The notes beneath the pieces are model-generated. The model ran no database searches. It was not told where the DNA came from and saw nothing but the letters and a program-made list of their open reading frames with translations. Below, piece after piece: positions 17,116 to 26,032 of a DNA stretch of 64,000 bases. A program made the position numbers and the translations under genes. How positions within the stretch are numbered: position 1 is the first letter of the stretch; each line of letters opens with the position of its first letter. The stretch lies in NCBI RefSeq assembly GCF_900103285.1, contig NZ_FNGS01000004.1:539960-603959 (forward strand), in the 5' to 3' direction. Source of the DNA: Siphonobacter aquaeclarae (GTDB lineage: Bacteria; Bacteroidota; Bacteroidia; Cytophagales; Spirosomataceae).

Positions 17116-17859
17116 ATGTATAATAAGAAGAAAGTTATCGTCGTCATGCCGGCATACCGGGCGGCTCTAACTCTTGAAAGAACGTACCGTGAAATTCCCT
17201 TCGACCTGGTGGACGAGGTAATCCTTGTGGACGATTACAGTCCCGACAATACGGTCGAAGTAGCCCGGAAACTCGGTATCCGGCATGTCATTCAGCACAA
17301 TAATAACAAGGGATACGGCGGTAACCAGAAAACCTGCTACCAGAAAGCGCTGGAGCTGGGCGGAGACATTGTCATCATGCTTCACCCGGATTATCAGTAT
17401 ACTCCCCTGCTGCTGACGGCTATGATTTCCATCATTGGGAACGATCTGTACCCGGTAGTCTTCGGCTCCCGTATTCTTGGCAAGGGTGCGCTGAAAGGCG
17501 GTATGCCGATGTACAAATACGTGGCCAACCGTGCATTGACGTTTTTCCAGAATGTCCTGCTGAATCAGAAACTCTCGGAGTACCACACCGGCTACCGGGC
17601 TTTTTCCCGGGAAGTGCTGGAAACGGTACCTTTCCTGAAATGCGACGATGATTTTGTTTTTGACAACGAAATGATCGCGCAGATTTTCTGGCACGGATTT
17701 GAAATCGGGGAAGTAACCTGTCCGACGAAGTATTTCGAAGAGGCTTCGTCCATCAATTTCATGCGCAGTTCAAAATACGGCCTGGGCGTATTGCGGACGT
17801 CTCTTTTGTATCGGTTTTCAAAGTGGGGCATATACAAGTGGCCGCTGCTTTTCAGATAG
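17116..17859 (+). CDS. Glycosyltransferase family 2, soluble type
   Basis: 247 residues from the ATG at 17116. The GT-A fold is evident: KKVIVVMPAYRAALTLERTYREI, VDEVILVDDYSPDNTVEVA, a GYGGNQKTCYQKAL segment and, in place of the usual DxD, an HPDYQYTP motif. The end YGLGVLRTSLLYRFSKWGIYK has little membrane character. The family transfers a sugar from a nucleotide donor to a lipid or glycan. It is convergent with the polyprenol-mannose synthase-like gene. The acceptor cannot be told. Confidence 0.85.
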   Translation: MYNKKKVIVVMPAYRAALTLERTYREIPFDLVDEVILVDDYSPDNTVEVARKLGIRHVIQHNNNKGYGGNQKTCYQKALELGGDIVIMLHPDYQYTPLLLTAMISIIGNDLYPVVFGSRILGKGALKGGMPMYKYVANRALTFFQNVLLNQKLSEYHTGYRAFSREVLETVPFLKCDDDFVFDNEMIAQIFWHGFEIGEVTCPTKYFEEASSINFMRSSKYGLGVLRTSLLYRFSKWGIYKWPLLFR

Positions 17860-17866
17860 TCACAAT

Positions 17867-17895
17867 GAAAAAGGACCGCGACGCGGTCCTTTTTC
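17867..17895. terminator. Bidirectional terminator between convergent glycosyltransferase genes
   Basis: A 13-bp stem (17867-17879 with 17883-17895) and a GAC loop; A5 on the left and T5 on the right serve either strand. It begins 8 bases after the plus-strand stop. Confidence 0.85.
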
Positions 17896-17899
17896 ATTA

Positions 17900-18649
17900 T
17901 CAGGCTGCTTCCCGGATATACCGTCGAAAGAAGCTGTTTATTTTCAACTGAATGACGCCGAGGAAAGCTTCCTTGAAAATCCGGGTGGACATTTTGGAGA
18001 CGCCTTTGGTCCGGTCCGTGAAAATGATGGGGACCTCCTTGATTTTGAATCCGAATTTCCAGGCGGTGAACTTCATTTCGATCTGGAAGGCATATCCGAC
18101 AAAACGGACGCCGTCGAGATCGATGGTCTCGAGTACTTTCCGGGTATAGCATTTGAACCCGGCGGTTGCGTCCATGATTGGCATACCGGTGATAAACCGC
18201 ACATACACCCCGGCGAAATACGACATCAGTACCCGGCCGATAGGCCAGTTGACTACGTTCACGCCCTGAATATACCGTGAGCCGACGGCCATATCGGCAC
18301 CGTCGACGCACGCCTGCCACAAACGGACCAGGTCGTCCGGGTTATGAGACAGGTCGGCATCCATTTCAAAAATATACGCGTAGCCGTTTGCGAGGCAGCG
18401 CTTGAAGCCCGTCAGGTAGGCGGTACCGAGCCCGAGTTTACCGGAACGTTCCAGCAACTGGATGCGGGTTTCGCCAAACTCCCGTGCGAGTTCCCTGACT
18501 TTCGCGGCAGTCCCATCGGGTGAGCCGTCGTCAACAATCAGCACATCAAACGGCGGGGCAAGCGCCATGACCCGCCTCAGGACGGTTTCAATGTTTTCAA
18601 TCTCATTGTAAGTAGGAATCACTACTATCCGCTCGCGTGAGCCATCCAT
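17900..18649 (-). CDS. Polyprenol-phosphate mannosyltransferase (DPM1-type GT2)
   Basis: 249 residues, the size of single-domain DPM1 enzymes. The motifs are RIVVIPTYNEIENIETVL, VLIVDDGSPDGTAAKV, ERSGKLGLGTAYLTGF, the metal-binding YIFEMDADLSHNPDDL, and SRYIQGVNVVNWPIGR. The C-terminal IFTDRTKGVSKMSTRIFKEAF is also typical. The family makes mannosyl- or glucosyl-phospho-polyprenol, a lipid sugar donor used outside the membrane, for example by protein O-mannosyltransferases. Donor specificity is inferred from the family only. Confidence 0.9.
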   Translation of the reverse strand: MDGSRERIVVIPTYNEIENIETVLRRVMALAPPFDVLIVDDGSPDGTAAKVRELAREFGETRIQLLERSGKLGLGTAYLTGFKRCLANGYAYIFEMDADLSHNPDDLVRLWQACVDGADMAVGSRYIQGVNVVNWPIGRVLMSYFAGVYVRFITGMPIMDATAGFKCYTRKVLETIDLDGVRFVGYAFQIEMKFTAWKFGFKIKEVPIIFTDRTKGVSKMSTRIFKEAFLGVIQLKINSFFRRYIREAA

Positions 18650-19110
18650 CGCAGAAAAACTAGGTGTGATGATTTAAACCCTGTCAGGTTGTAAAACAGG
18701 GAAAACGGGCAATTATTCTACGTGTCCTGCAAAGACATTGTGAATAATTACCAAAAAACGGAATCGAGAGGCACAAAATCACTTTTTCTCCAAAAAATAA
18801 TATTTCGGTAATCCCTGTTTCCCGGACCGGTGCAGCCATGTTTTCCCGGTCTTTCCGGCGGGCTGTCCGAACGCCCTGCAATCGGTTCAGACTCAAGGAC
18901 AGGCGCCCGCCGAACCGCCGCCGAAGAATCACTTTCTTCCGAAAAATCCGGCACAATTGGAAGAACTTTAAGAAATTAGCCCCTTGGTTCGGGCGTCGCG
19001 GGCAGAAGTTCCTTTTCGCTTCTCCCGATCCTGAAGCCCTGAGGCCAGCCGGTTTTGGCTGGCCGAGTACGGCGGTAACGGCCGACCCAGCGAACAATAC
19101 TACCTTCATT
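18650..19110. other. Intergenic region upstream of the acyltransferase gene
   Basis: 461 bases between divergent genes with no convincing gene. One hairpin is visible (GGCCAGCC 19043-19050, GGCTGGCC 19057-19064, loop GGTTTT) without a following T-run, so it is not a standard terminator. No exact TAnnTTTG box was found on either strand. Confidence 0.4.
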
Positions 19111-20247
19111 ATGTCTGCATCCGCGGTAGGAAAAATACCTGCAAAAGAAGATATCTATTTTAATCAGCTTGACGGCATCCGGTTCATCGCGGTGTTTCTG
19201 GTCCTGTTTGATCACTGGATGAGCGGATACATTCCTTTTCCGCTCGGCCCCCTCGGAGTAAACATGTTTTTTGTGCTGAGCGGGTTCCTGATTACCCGGA
19301 TTCTGATTGAAAGCAAGCATAAGTATGCCCCGCGCGAAGGAGGGTTGGGCATTTATCTCAAGAAGTTCTACATCCGTCGTACGCTCCGGATTTTTCCGAT
19401 TTACTACCTGACGATTTTTGTTCTTTTTGCGCTGAACGTACCGCCCGTACGGGAAAAACTGGCATGGTGCCTGCTCTATGCGACGAATATTTATGTCGCG
19501 CATTATGATCAGTGGCTCGGCGTAATCGATCACTTCTGGTCGCTCGCGGTGGAAGAACAGTTTTATGTTTTCTTCCCGCTGGTAGTCTTTTTCTTCCCTA
19601 CCCGGCACCTCGAAAAACTGCTTTGGGTATTCATTGCCGGCAGTGTCTTACTCCGTCTGTACTATTATCTCCAGGGCGGCTCCTGGGCCAAGTGCTACGT
19701 ATTGATGCCGACCAGCCTGGATGCTTTCGGCCTCGGCGGTCTCATGGCCTATCTTTTCATTTTCAAAAAAGACTCTTTTCGGAAACTGTTCAGCCGCCGG
19801 TACCTGGTCTGGCTGGGCCTCGGCGGCGTGGTGGGCATTATTCTCTGGCAACAGAGCGCGCCGGTGCCGTCGCTGGAGCATATCAGTTATGTTGTTTTCG
19901 AGCGACTGACGTCTTCCATCTTCTGTTTTTTCCTGATCGGTAATGCGGTTTACGGGTATACCGGCGTCATGAAGGCGTTCCTCGAGCATCCTGCCAGCGT
20001 ATACCTCGGCAAGATCAGCTACGGATTGTACCTGTATCACAACTTCGTTTTCAACCACTTTCATACGCCTCCTTCGCATCCCGTTTACAAGCTCATGCAT
20101 CGCATTTACGGGCATTTCCCGGCGCTGGCGGATAACTATTTTTTCCAGTTTGTGATGTATTTCGCGATTACTGTTCTCGTCGCGACGGTGTCCTGGTACC
20201 TGATCGAAAAACCCGTTAACGATCTCAAAAACAAGTTTCGCTATTGA
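19111..20247 (+). CDS. OafA/YrhL-type membrane acyltransferase (acyltransferase 3)
   Basis: 378 residues from the ATG at 19111; the frame is open for 91 more codons upstream but those lack family character. The signature begins QLDGIRFIAVFLVLFDHW, with the catalytic-type His in DHW, followed by GVNMFFVLSGFLITRILIES, FYIRRTLRIFPIYYL and HFWSLAVEEQFYVFFPL. About ten hydrophobic segments follow. The family adds acetyl or other acyl groups to surface sugars or lipids. Its TGA shares a base with the ATG of the next gene (TGATG), so it leads the glycan-modification operon. Confidence 0.92.
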   Translation: MSASAVGKIPAKEDIYFNQLDGIRFIAVFLVLFDHWMSGYIPFPLGPLGVNMFFVLSGFLITRILIESKHKYAPREGGLGIYLKKFYIRRTLRIFPIYYLTIFVLFALNVPPVREKLAWCLLYATNIYVAHYDQWLGVIDHFWSLAVEEQFYVFFPLVVFFFPTRHLEKLLWVFIAGSVLLRLYYYLQGGSWAKCYVLMPTSLDAFGLGGLMAYLFIFKKDSFRKLFSRRYLVWLGLGGVVGIILWQQSAPVPSLEHISYVVFERLTSSIFCFFLIGNAVYGYTGVMKAFLEHPASVYLGKISYGLYLYHNFVFNHFHTPPSHPVYKLMHRIYGHFPALADNYFFQFVMYFAITVLVATVSWYLIEKPVNDLKNKFRY

Positions 20248-21653
20248 TGAATACTACTGCCGATACGATCAGACGATGGTCGCTGACGGGCTGGCTGTTG
20301 CTGGCTGTAGCAATCGTATTACCGCTGATCGCGCTGAGTTTCTACAACCATCCGTCTGCCGCGGATGATTATTGCTTCGCCTACATGACCCGGGATTACG
20401 GCATGTGGTATTCGACGAAGTTTTACTACGATAAATGGACAGGACGGTACTTCGCCAGTCTGCTTTTCCACGCGACGCCGCTGTGGGCCGGCTGGCTGTG
20501 GTACTATCAGTTACTTCCTGTTTTATACGTCCTCGGCACCGGCTGGTCCTTTTATTTCCTTACCGGGCAGCTTTTCCGGATATCAAAGCGCCAGCGGTTT
20601 ATTTTTAGTCTGGCATTTCTCATCCTGTATATCCTGTTGCAGGAAAGTCTGGCAGAAGGATTTTTCTGGGCGACGGTTTCCTACACTTATATTCTGCCAC
20701 AAATCCTGACCACCCTTCTGATCGGACTGCTCGTTCAATACGAAGAAGCACCGGCGTCGCCGCGCCGGACGCTCACGCTGGTAGCCTGCGCGGCGCTGGT
20801 TTTCAATACCATCGGTCTCTGCGAATTATTTGTATTGCTCGTACCGGGGCTGCTGGCGGCGTTTCTGGGCTATCGCCTGGTATTTGAACGTAAAATAGAC
20901 TGGGGGCTCGCCCTATTGATGGGTATTGCGCTGGTATCCTGCTACCTCGCGCTGGAGTCGCCCGGGGTCAAGGTGCGTCAGGGAAGTAATCCACTGGGTG
21001 GTAATCTTGTTTACTCTGTTAAAACGGCCTCGCTCACTACCCTGCGCTACGCATGGCAATGGGCGCCGTTAACATTCGTCTTCAGTATTTTCCTACTGTT
21101 CTGGTTCCGGAATACATCGGCTGATACCTTCCGTAAGTACTTCCGGATCCGGCCGTGGGTTGGATGGCTCGTCTGGATGGGTCTCACGCCTGTGCTGTAC
21201 TTCCCTTATTTTTACGGGGTGGGTATCGACGGCGTTCCGGTTCGCATTACCAATTCCGTCAATTTTTTCTTTCTCGTTGGCTTTTTCTATAACCTGTTAG
21301 TCGGCCTGTTATGGCTGAGAGAAAAAAAAGGTATCCGGTTGGATCAGGGGAAAGCCCTGATCCTGGTGACCAGTCTGGCGCTGCTTTCGCTTCCCGTTCT
21401 GGTGTTGCGGAATTCGAATTTCCGGTTGATGGTCAGCGACCTGAAAAACGGCACAGCCCGTGAATATGACCGGGAGCTGACGCAGCGCTATGCAGATATC
21501 CGGGCGTCGAAGAGCGACACCGTCTTCGTCAAACCACTGAAACACATCCCCTTATCTCTTTTTGTAGAAGATATCCGGGAGAATCCCGCGTTTCTATGGA
21601 ACAAGTGTGAAGCCACTTATTTCGGCAAGAAAGCGATCATTATTCAGCCTTAA
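20247..21653 (+). CDS. Polytopic membrane protein, possible polyprenyl-sugar-dependent glycosyltransferase (DUF6056-like)
   Basis: 468 residues with about ten membrane helices. After the first helix there is an acidic motif, HPSAADDYCFAYMTRDYGM, and then KWTGRYFASLLFHATPLW. An Asp-Asp pair in the first outer loop is typical of C-type (GT-C) glycosyltransferases and of DUF6056-type proteins. I cannot assign a product. It lies between an acyltransferase and a GtrB-like GT2, as GtrII-type transferases do in O-antigen modification clusters. Confidence 0.65.
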   Translation: MNTTADTIRRWSLTGWLLLAVAIVLPLIALSFYNHPSAADDYCFAYMTRDYGMWYSTKFYYDKWTGRYFASLLFHATPLWAGWLWYYQLLPVLYVLGTGWSFYFLTGQLFRISKRQRFIFSLAFLILYILLQESLAEGFFWATVSYTYILPQILTTLLIGLLVQYEEAPASPRRTLTLVACAALVFNTIGLCELFVLLVPGLLAAFLGYRLVFERKIDWGLALLMGIALVSCYLALESPGVKVRQGSNPLGGNLVYSVKTASLTTLRYAWQWAPLTFVFSIFLLFWFRNTSADTFRKYFRIRPWVGWLVWMGLTPVLYFPYFYGVGIDGVPVRITNSVNFFFLVGFFYNLLVGLLWLREKKGIRLDQGKALILVTSLALLSLPVLVLRNSNFRLMVSDLKNGTAREYDRELTQRYADIRASKSDTVFVKPLKHIPLSLFVEDIRENPAFLWNKCEATYFGKKAIIIQP

Positions 21654-21665
21654 ACAACGATTATC

Positions 21666-22625
21666 TTGGATCCGAAGGAGCCGTTTTTGTCTGTCATCGT
21701 CCCCTGTTACAACGAAGAGGAGGTCCTCGCCGAAACCTACCGGCGACTGACGTCCGTCGTAACCCGGCATGGCTGGTCTTACGAACTCCTGTTTATCAAC
21801 GACGGAAGCAAGGACCGGACGCTGTCCATCCTCCGCGAGATTGCAGCAGCTGACGCACACGTCCGCGTACTTTCCTTTTCCCGGAATTTCGGGCATCAGC
21901 CGGCCGTGTCGGCCGGTATCCGGCATTGTTCAGGGGAAGTGGCTATCATCATCGATGCCGACCTCCAGGACCCACCGGAACTGTTTCCGGACATGATCGA
22001 TCTCTACCGGAAAGAGCAGGCCAATGTCGTCTACGCCAAACGCCGCGAGCGAAAAGGCGAAAGTGCATTCAAGCTCTGGACGGCGCGGAGTTTCTACCGG
22101 GTTATTAATTCCCTGTCGGAAGTGCCGCTTCCGCTGGATACGGGAGACTTTCGCCTGATCGACAAGCACGTCATCCGGGAATTCAAAAACCTGCAGGAGC
22201 GGAATAAATACATACGTGGATTGATCAGCTGGATGGGTTTCAAACAGGTCCCCATCGAATATGTGCGGGAAGAGCGCTTTGCCGGGTCGACGAAGTACCC
22301 CCTCTCGAAAATGCTCAGGTTCGCCCGTACAGGATTACTGTACTTCAGCAAAAAACCCCTGCAGGTCGCGCTGACGCTGGGTTTTCTGAGTATCCTCGTC
22401 GGCCTGGGCCTCGCGGTCTGGGTTGTGACGGGTATCTTTTTCCGGCCTGAAACCCTCGTACCGGGCTGGGCCTCCATTGTAATTGCCGTTGTCTTCTTCG
22501 GAGGCGTTCAGCTGCTGACGATCGGGGTATTGGGCGAGTACCTCGGCAGCATTTTCGACGAAATAAAAAAACGTCCGGAATTTATCGTCGCCGAACAAAT
22601 TAATTTCGATGAAAACCCGTCCTGA
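21666..22625 (+). CDS. GtrB-like undecaprenyl-phosphate glycosyltransferase (GT2 with two C-terminal helices), copy 1
   Basis: 319 residues. The start is a TTG at 21666: the preceding gene's TAA is in frame 12 bases upstream and no ATG lies between. The motifs are LSVIVPCYNEEEVLAETYRR, LLFINDGSKDRTLSIL, FSRNFGHQPAVSAGIRH and IIIDADLQDPPELFPDM (DxD), then ERFAGSTKYPLSKML before two membrane helices (about 233-255 and 270-292). GtrB/ArnC-type enzymes load a sugar on bactoprenol phosphate for transfer outside the cell. It overlaps the next gene by 17 bases. Confidence 0.88.
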   Translation: MDPKEPFLSVIVPCYNEEEVLAETYRRLTSVVTRHGWSYELLFINDGSKDRTLSILREIAAADAHVRVLSFSRNFGHQPAVSAGIRHCSGEVAIIIDADLQDPPELFPDMIDLYRKEQANVVYAKRRERKGESAFKLWTARSFYRVINSLSEVPLPLDTGDFRLIDKHVIREFKNLQERNKYIRGLISWMGFKQVPIEYVREERFAGSTKYPLSKMLRFARTGLLYFSKKPLQVALTLGFLSILVGLGLAVWVVTGIFFRPETLVPGWASIVIAVVFFGGVQLLTIGVLGEYLGSIFDEIKKRPEFIVAEQINFDENPS

Positions 22626-24270
22626 TTCCCTCCTCTCCTGGCTCGCGGCGCTTTTGCCGGTTGCGGCGCTGTTCGGAGTGGCTGCCTGCTATATCGAGAA
22701 TATTCCCTGGTTCGATGATTTCGAGTCGTTTTCCGGCTTTCTGATTGAATACCTGCGGGCTGATACCTGGCGGGACAAATTCCATTGGCTGTTTATCCCC
22801 AACAATGAGCACCGGATTGTAGCCGGGAAGTTGCTTGTCCTCGGCGTTTACTATGTTTCCGGTGAACTGAATTATTACTGGATTCAATTACTGGCCGATT
22901 TTTCCGTCATCGGTATCTGGCTTTTGCTTTGGCTGGCGTTCCGTAGGCTTCAGCTTTCGCTGTGGTATTTTGTACCGGTTTCCCTCCTGCTTTTTCACCC
23001 GCAGTACTATTTGCTGACGTTTTGGGCGATTACCGGCCTGCAACACCAGCTGGTACTCCTGCTGGTCAGTCTGACTGCCTTTTGTCTTGCGAAAGGAACC
23101 TGGAAATGGTATGCGGCGGCGTTCTTTTTTGCCGTTCTGGCGACTTTCTCAATGGGCAACGGCATGTTCGTCTGGGCGGCCGGAGCCGGTGTCCTGCTCC
23201 TCCGCAAGCGTTTCGCTCAGCTGGTTCTGTGGCTGGCCGGCATGGCGGGAGGTATGGCGGGCTATTTCTATCATTTCGCGACGAAAGCGAATGACGACAG
23301 CCTCGCCAAGTTTTTCAAAATGCCGCATCTTTCCCTGGCCGGCTTCTTCACCTACAACGGCGGGTTGCTTGACCTCTTTCCGGATCTGGGCGAACCCTGG
23401 CGTTATGTACTCCCGACTATCGGCGGGCTGGTACTCATTGTGCTCGTTGTTCGCTGGCTGCTGGTATATGTCTATCCGGTTATCATCCGCTATAAACGAC
23501 CGGCGGAGAAGAATCCATTTTACACCGATTTTCTGCTGGGTATTCTGCTGTTTCTGCTCGCAAACTCCCTGCTGATCGCCATCATGCGCCCCCATTTCGG
23601 GTATTTCGTGATGCTGATCAGTAATTACCGCCTGTATCCGATCCTCCTCACCTGCCTGGTATACCTGGGCTGGCTTCAGCGCCGGCGGGATACGCTGCCC
23701 CGGCCGATGGGTATTGTCGTTGCCAGTCTCGTGATTTGCCTGATCTCCTATGCCAGTTATTTCCCGAAGGTGGCAAACCGGAGAGCGCTGTTACTGGCGA
23801 GTGTGCGGAATCAGTATTATAGTTCGATCGGCCTGGGCGCTACGCGTGGTTCGTTCCTCGAACCTTACATCGACCGGACTTTCCGCGAACCGATGCGGAC
23901 GGGCATTTTTCACCCTCCGGTACATTTTTTCGATGCGGCGGTTTCCCGAGCGACGGAACCCGAAAAGCATACAGTCTCTATCGCCGGTACGGAGGAGATG
24001 ATCAGCGTACAGCAATCGACACTCCCGGTACCGGGCGGTCGGGATGCCTTCCTGCTGCTTCGGATCAAGTCTGAAACGGCTGCGGACGACTTTGTGATTC
24101 CTTTCGAACCAGCTGCCAACGCCGGCCGTAATCCGTTCAAACGAGGCGTCGGAGGAGGAGCCCATTTTTACAGACACATGCTGCGTCCGGGCGTCTATAC
24201 ACTGGAGATTATCCAGATCAGCGGTTCTGCCGCAAAACGTTACCCCACCGGGCAGAAGTTAACAATTTGA
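22609..24270 (+). CDS. Polytopic membrane protein with C-terminal extracytoplasmic domain, putative GT-C-like transferase
   Basis: 553 residues with about ten hydrophobic helices in the first 390 and then a soluble domain of about 160 residues rich in beta-type sequence. The first outer loop has IPWFDDFESF (Asp-Asp) and the next NNEHRIVAGKLL, again like a GT-C enzyme. No family name is certain. It overlaps the GtrB-like gene before it and is followed by a second GtrB-like gene, repeating the order seen at 20247-22625. It may attach the bactoprenol-linked sugar to a surface glycan or lipid. Confidence 0.6.
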   Translation: MKTRPDSLLSWLAALLPVAALFGVAACYIENIPWFDDFESFSGFLIEYLRADTWRDKFHWLFIPNNEHRIVAGKLLVLGVYYVSGELNYYWIQLLADFSVIGIWLLLWLAFRRLQLSLWYFVPVSLLLFHPQYYLLTFWAITGLQHQLVLLLVSLTAFCLAKGTWKWYAAAFFFAVLATFSMGNGMFVWAAGAGVLLLRKRFAQLVLWLAGMAGGMAGYFYHFATKANDDSLAKFFKMPHLSLAGFFTYNGGLLDLFPDLGEPWRYVLPTIGGLVLIVLVVRWLLVYVYPVIIRYKRPAEKNPFYTDFLLGILLFLLANSLLIAIMRPHFGYFVMLISNYRLYPILLTCLVYLGWLQRRRDTLPRPMGIVVASLVICLISYASYFPKVANRRALLLASVRNQYYSSIGLGATRGSFLEPYIDRTFREPMRTGIFHPPVHFFDAAVSRATEPEKHTVSIAGTEEMISVQQSTLPVPGGRDAFLLLRIKSETAADDFVIPFEPAANAGRNPFKRGVGGGAHFYRHMLRPGVYTLEIIQISGSAAKRYPTGQKLTI

Positions 24271-24272
24271 GC

Positions 24273-24280
24273 TACTTTTG
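24273..24280 (+). promoter_or_regulatory. Putative -7 box for the second GtrB-like gene
   Basis: TACTTTTG, an exact TAnnTTTG match that starts three bases after the stop codon of the previous gene and ends 41 bases before the TTG start. No clear -33 element is seen. Confidence 0.35.
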
Positions 24281-24321
24281 CACTTTAGATCATTCGTTTT
24301 GACGGCAACCTTCTTTCCGCA

Positions 24322-25269
24322 TTGGACAATCCACAGATTTCAATAGTAGCCCCTCTTTATAACGAAAGCGAGACGTTTCCGCACCTGATTCAGCGGCTCA
24401 ACGCGCTCATGGACGCGTCTCCGCTGTCCATCGAAGTCGTGTTGATCGACGATGGCAGCCGCGATCGCACAGCGGAGCTCATGCAGGCGCTTGCCCTGAG
24501 CGACCCCCGCTACCACTGCGTTTTTCTGTCCCGTAACCACGGTCACCAGCTCGCTCTTTCGGCGGGTATGAATGAGGCGCGCGGCACTGAAGCCATCATG
24601 GTTATTGACGGAGACCTCCAGGATCCTCCGGAACTGCTGACTGATTTTTACCAATTATACAAGGAAGGAAACGATGTCGTCTACGCCGTTCGGCGCAAAC
24701 GCAAGGAAGGCTTTATCAAACGGGCGGGCTATCACCTGTTTTACCGGTTGCTTCGTTCGATTTCCTATATCGAGATTCCGCTCGACAGCGGCGACTTTGC
24801 GCTGGTGTCCCGTCGTGTCGTGGACGTCATGAACAAGATGCCGGAAGAAAGCCGGTACCTGCGCGGCATGCGTACCTGGGTGGGCTTCAAGCAAATCGGT
24901 TTTGAGTATGAGCGCGACGAGCGTATTGCCGGCGAATCGAAGTACTCTTTCAAGCAATTGTTCCGCCTTGCCTACAACGGTATCTTCAACTTCAGCGAAT
25001 TTCCGATCAAGCTGCTGACGCGCCTGGGCGGTACCGCGATTGCCTTTGCGATGCTGTATTTCATTTACAACGTCATCAAAAAATATGTACTCGGCCAGGA
25101 AGTACCGGAAGGCTTCCCTGCAACGCTGTTTACGATCATTTTCTTTGGCGGGATGAATCTCTTCGGCCTGGGAATTATCGGTGAATATGTCCTGCGGATT
25201 TTCTTCCAGTCGAAAGGGCGTCCGCTGTTCATCATCAAGTCGAAAATCCGGAACGGAAACTGGGAGTAG
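24322..25269 (+). CDS. GtrB-like undecaprenyl-phosphate glycosyltransferase, copy 2
   Basis: 315 residues. The start is TTG (24322) and no in-frame ATG fits. The motifs run ISIVAPLYNESETFPHLIQ, VVLIDDGSRDRTAELM, FLSRNHGHQLALSAGMNEA and VIDGDLQDPPELL (DGD in place of DAD), then DERIAGESKYSFKQLF and two C-terminal membrane helices. It is clearly related to the copy at 21666 but diverged, so the two probably use different sugars or acceptors. A strong terminator follows. Confidence 0.9.
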   Translation: MDNPQISIVAPLYNESETFPHLIQRLNALMDASPLSIEVVLIDDGSRDRTAELMQALALSDPRYHCVFLSRNHGHQLALSAGMNEARGTEAIMVIDGDLQDPPELLTDFYQLYKEGNDVVYAVRRKRKEGFIKRAGYHLFYRLLRSISYIEIPLDSGDFALVSRRVVDVMNKMPEESRYLRGMRTWVGFKQIGFEYERDERIAGESKYSFKQLFRLAYNGIFNFSEFPIKLLTRLGGTAIAFAMLYFIYNVIKKYVLGQEVPEGFPATLFTIIFFGGMNLFGLGIIGEYVLRIFFQSKGRPLFIIKSKIRNGNWE

Positions 25270-25297
25270 TATTCCCGCATCGCCGCCATTCATCCCT

Positions 25298-25328
25298 AAA
25301 TAGCCGGATCGCCAGTCCGGCTATTTTT
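25298..25328 (+). terminator. Terminator of the glycan-modification operon
   Basis: An 11-bp stem (AAATAGCCGGA 25298-25308 with TCCGGCTATTT 25316-25326) followed by further Ts, 29 bases after the last stop. Confidence 0.85.
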
Positions 25329-25347
25329 AGTTCATCACATTTCCGCG

Positions 25348-25377
25348 TTGCAAAATTCAGGGAAAGGCATAGATTTG
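25348..25377 (+). promoter_or_regulatory. Promoter of lemA
   Basis: TTG (25348-25350), a 19-base spacer, TAGATTTG (25370-25377): a full match to the Bacteroidota housekeeping promoter. The expected start of transcription leaves a leader of about 60 bases before the lemA ATG. Confidence 0.7.
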
Positions 25378-25445
25378 GCCCCGGCAAGCAACCCCTTAAC
25401 ATCCCTTGCCTGTGACGTTCATTCGTTCCAAAAACTTCAACTTCT

Positions 25446-26027
25446 ATGTCACGCGGAACCATTGCCATTCTTGGTATTCTCATTCTGATCGTCCTCATGG
25501 GCGGTTGTTCGTATAACGGCCTCGTCTCTCAGGATGAAAGCGTCAAAACGGCCTGGGCGAAAGTGCAGTCCGACTACCAGCGTCGCGCCGACCTCATCCC
25601 GAACCTCGTCAATACCGTCAAGGGAGCGGCCAATTTCGAGCAGAAAACCCTGACGGACGTCATCAACGCCCGTGCCAACGCTACGTCGATCAAGTTTACC
25701 GCCGATCAGCTCACGCCTGAAAACATCCAGAAATTCCAGGAAGCGCAGGCTCAGCTCAACGGCTCCCTCTCCCGCCTGATGGCAGTCGCGGAAAACTATC
25801 CCCAACTGAAGGCGAACGAGAACTTCCGGGATCTTCAGGCGCAGATCGAAGGCACGGAAAACCGGATCAAGGTTTCCCGGAATGACTTCAACGACGCAGT
25901 TCAGGTATACAACAAAAAGGTCCGCTCTTTCCCGACCAACCTGCTGGCAGGCATTTTCGGCTTCCCGGCCAAGGCATACTTTGAAGCGGACGCCGGCGCC
26001 GACAAGGCCCCGAAAGTAGAATTCTAA
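25446..26027 (+). CDS. lemA: LemA family protein
   Basis: 193 residues. An N-terminal helix (GTIAILGILILIVLMGGCSYNGL, which could also be read as a lipobox) comes before the LemA core: SVKTAWAKVQSDYQRRADLIPNLVNTVKGAANFE, then LSRLMAVAENYPQLKANENF and GTENRIKVSRNDFNDAVQVYN. Members are membrane-anchored coiled proteins of unclear role. They are often encoded next to TPM-domain proteins, exactly as here. Confidence 0.95.
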   Translation: MSRGTIAILGILILIVLMGGCSYNGLVSQDESVKTAWAKVQSDYQRRADLIPNLVNTVKGAANFEQKTLTDVINARANATSIKFTADQLTPENIQKFQEAQAQLNGSLSRLMAVAENYPQLKANENFRDLQAQIEGTENRIKVSRNDFNDAVQVYNKKVRSFPTNLLAGIFGFPAKAYFEADAGADKAPKVEF

Positions 26028-26032
26028 GGCAT

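Noticed and set aside
19043-19064. Hairpin GGCCAGCC/GGCTGGCC as a terminator
   Set aside because: No T-run follows on either strand.
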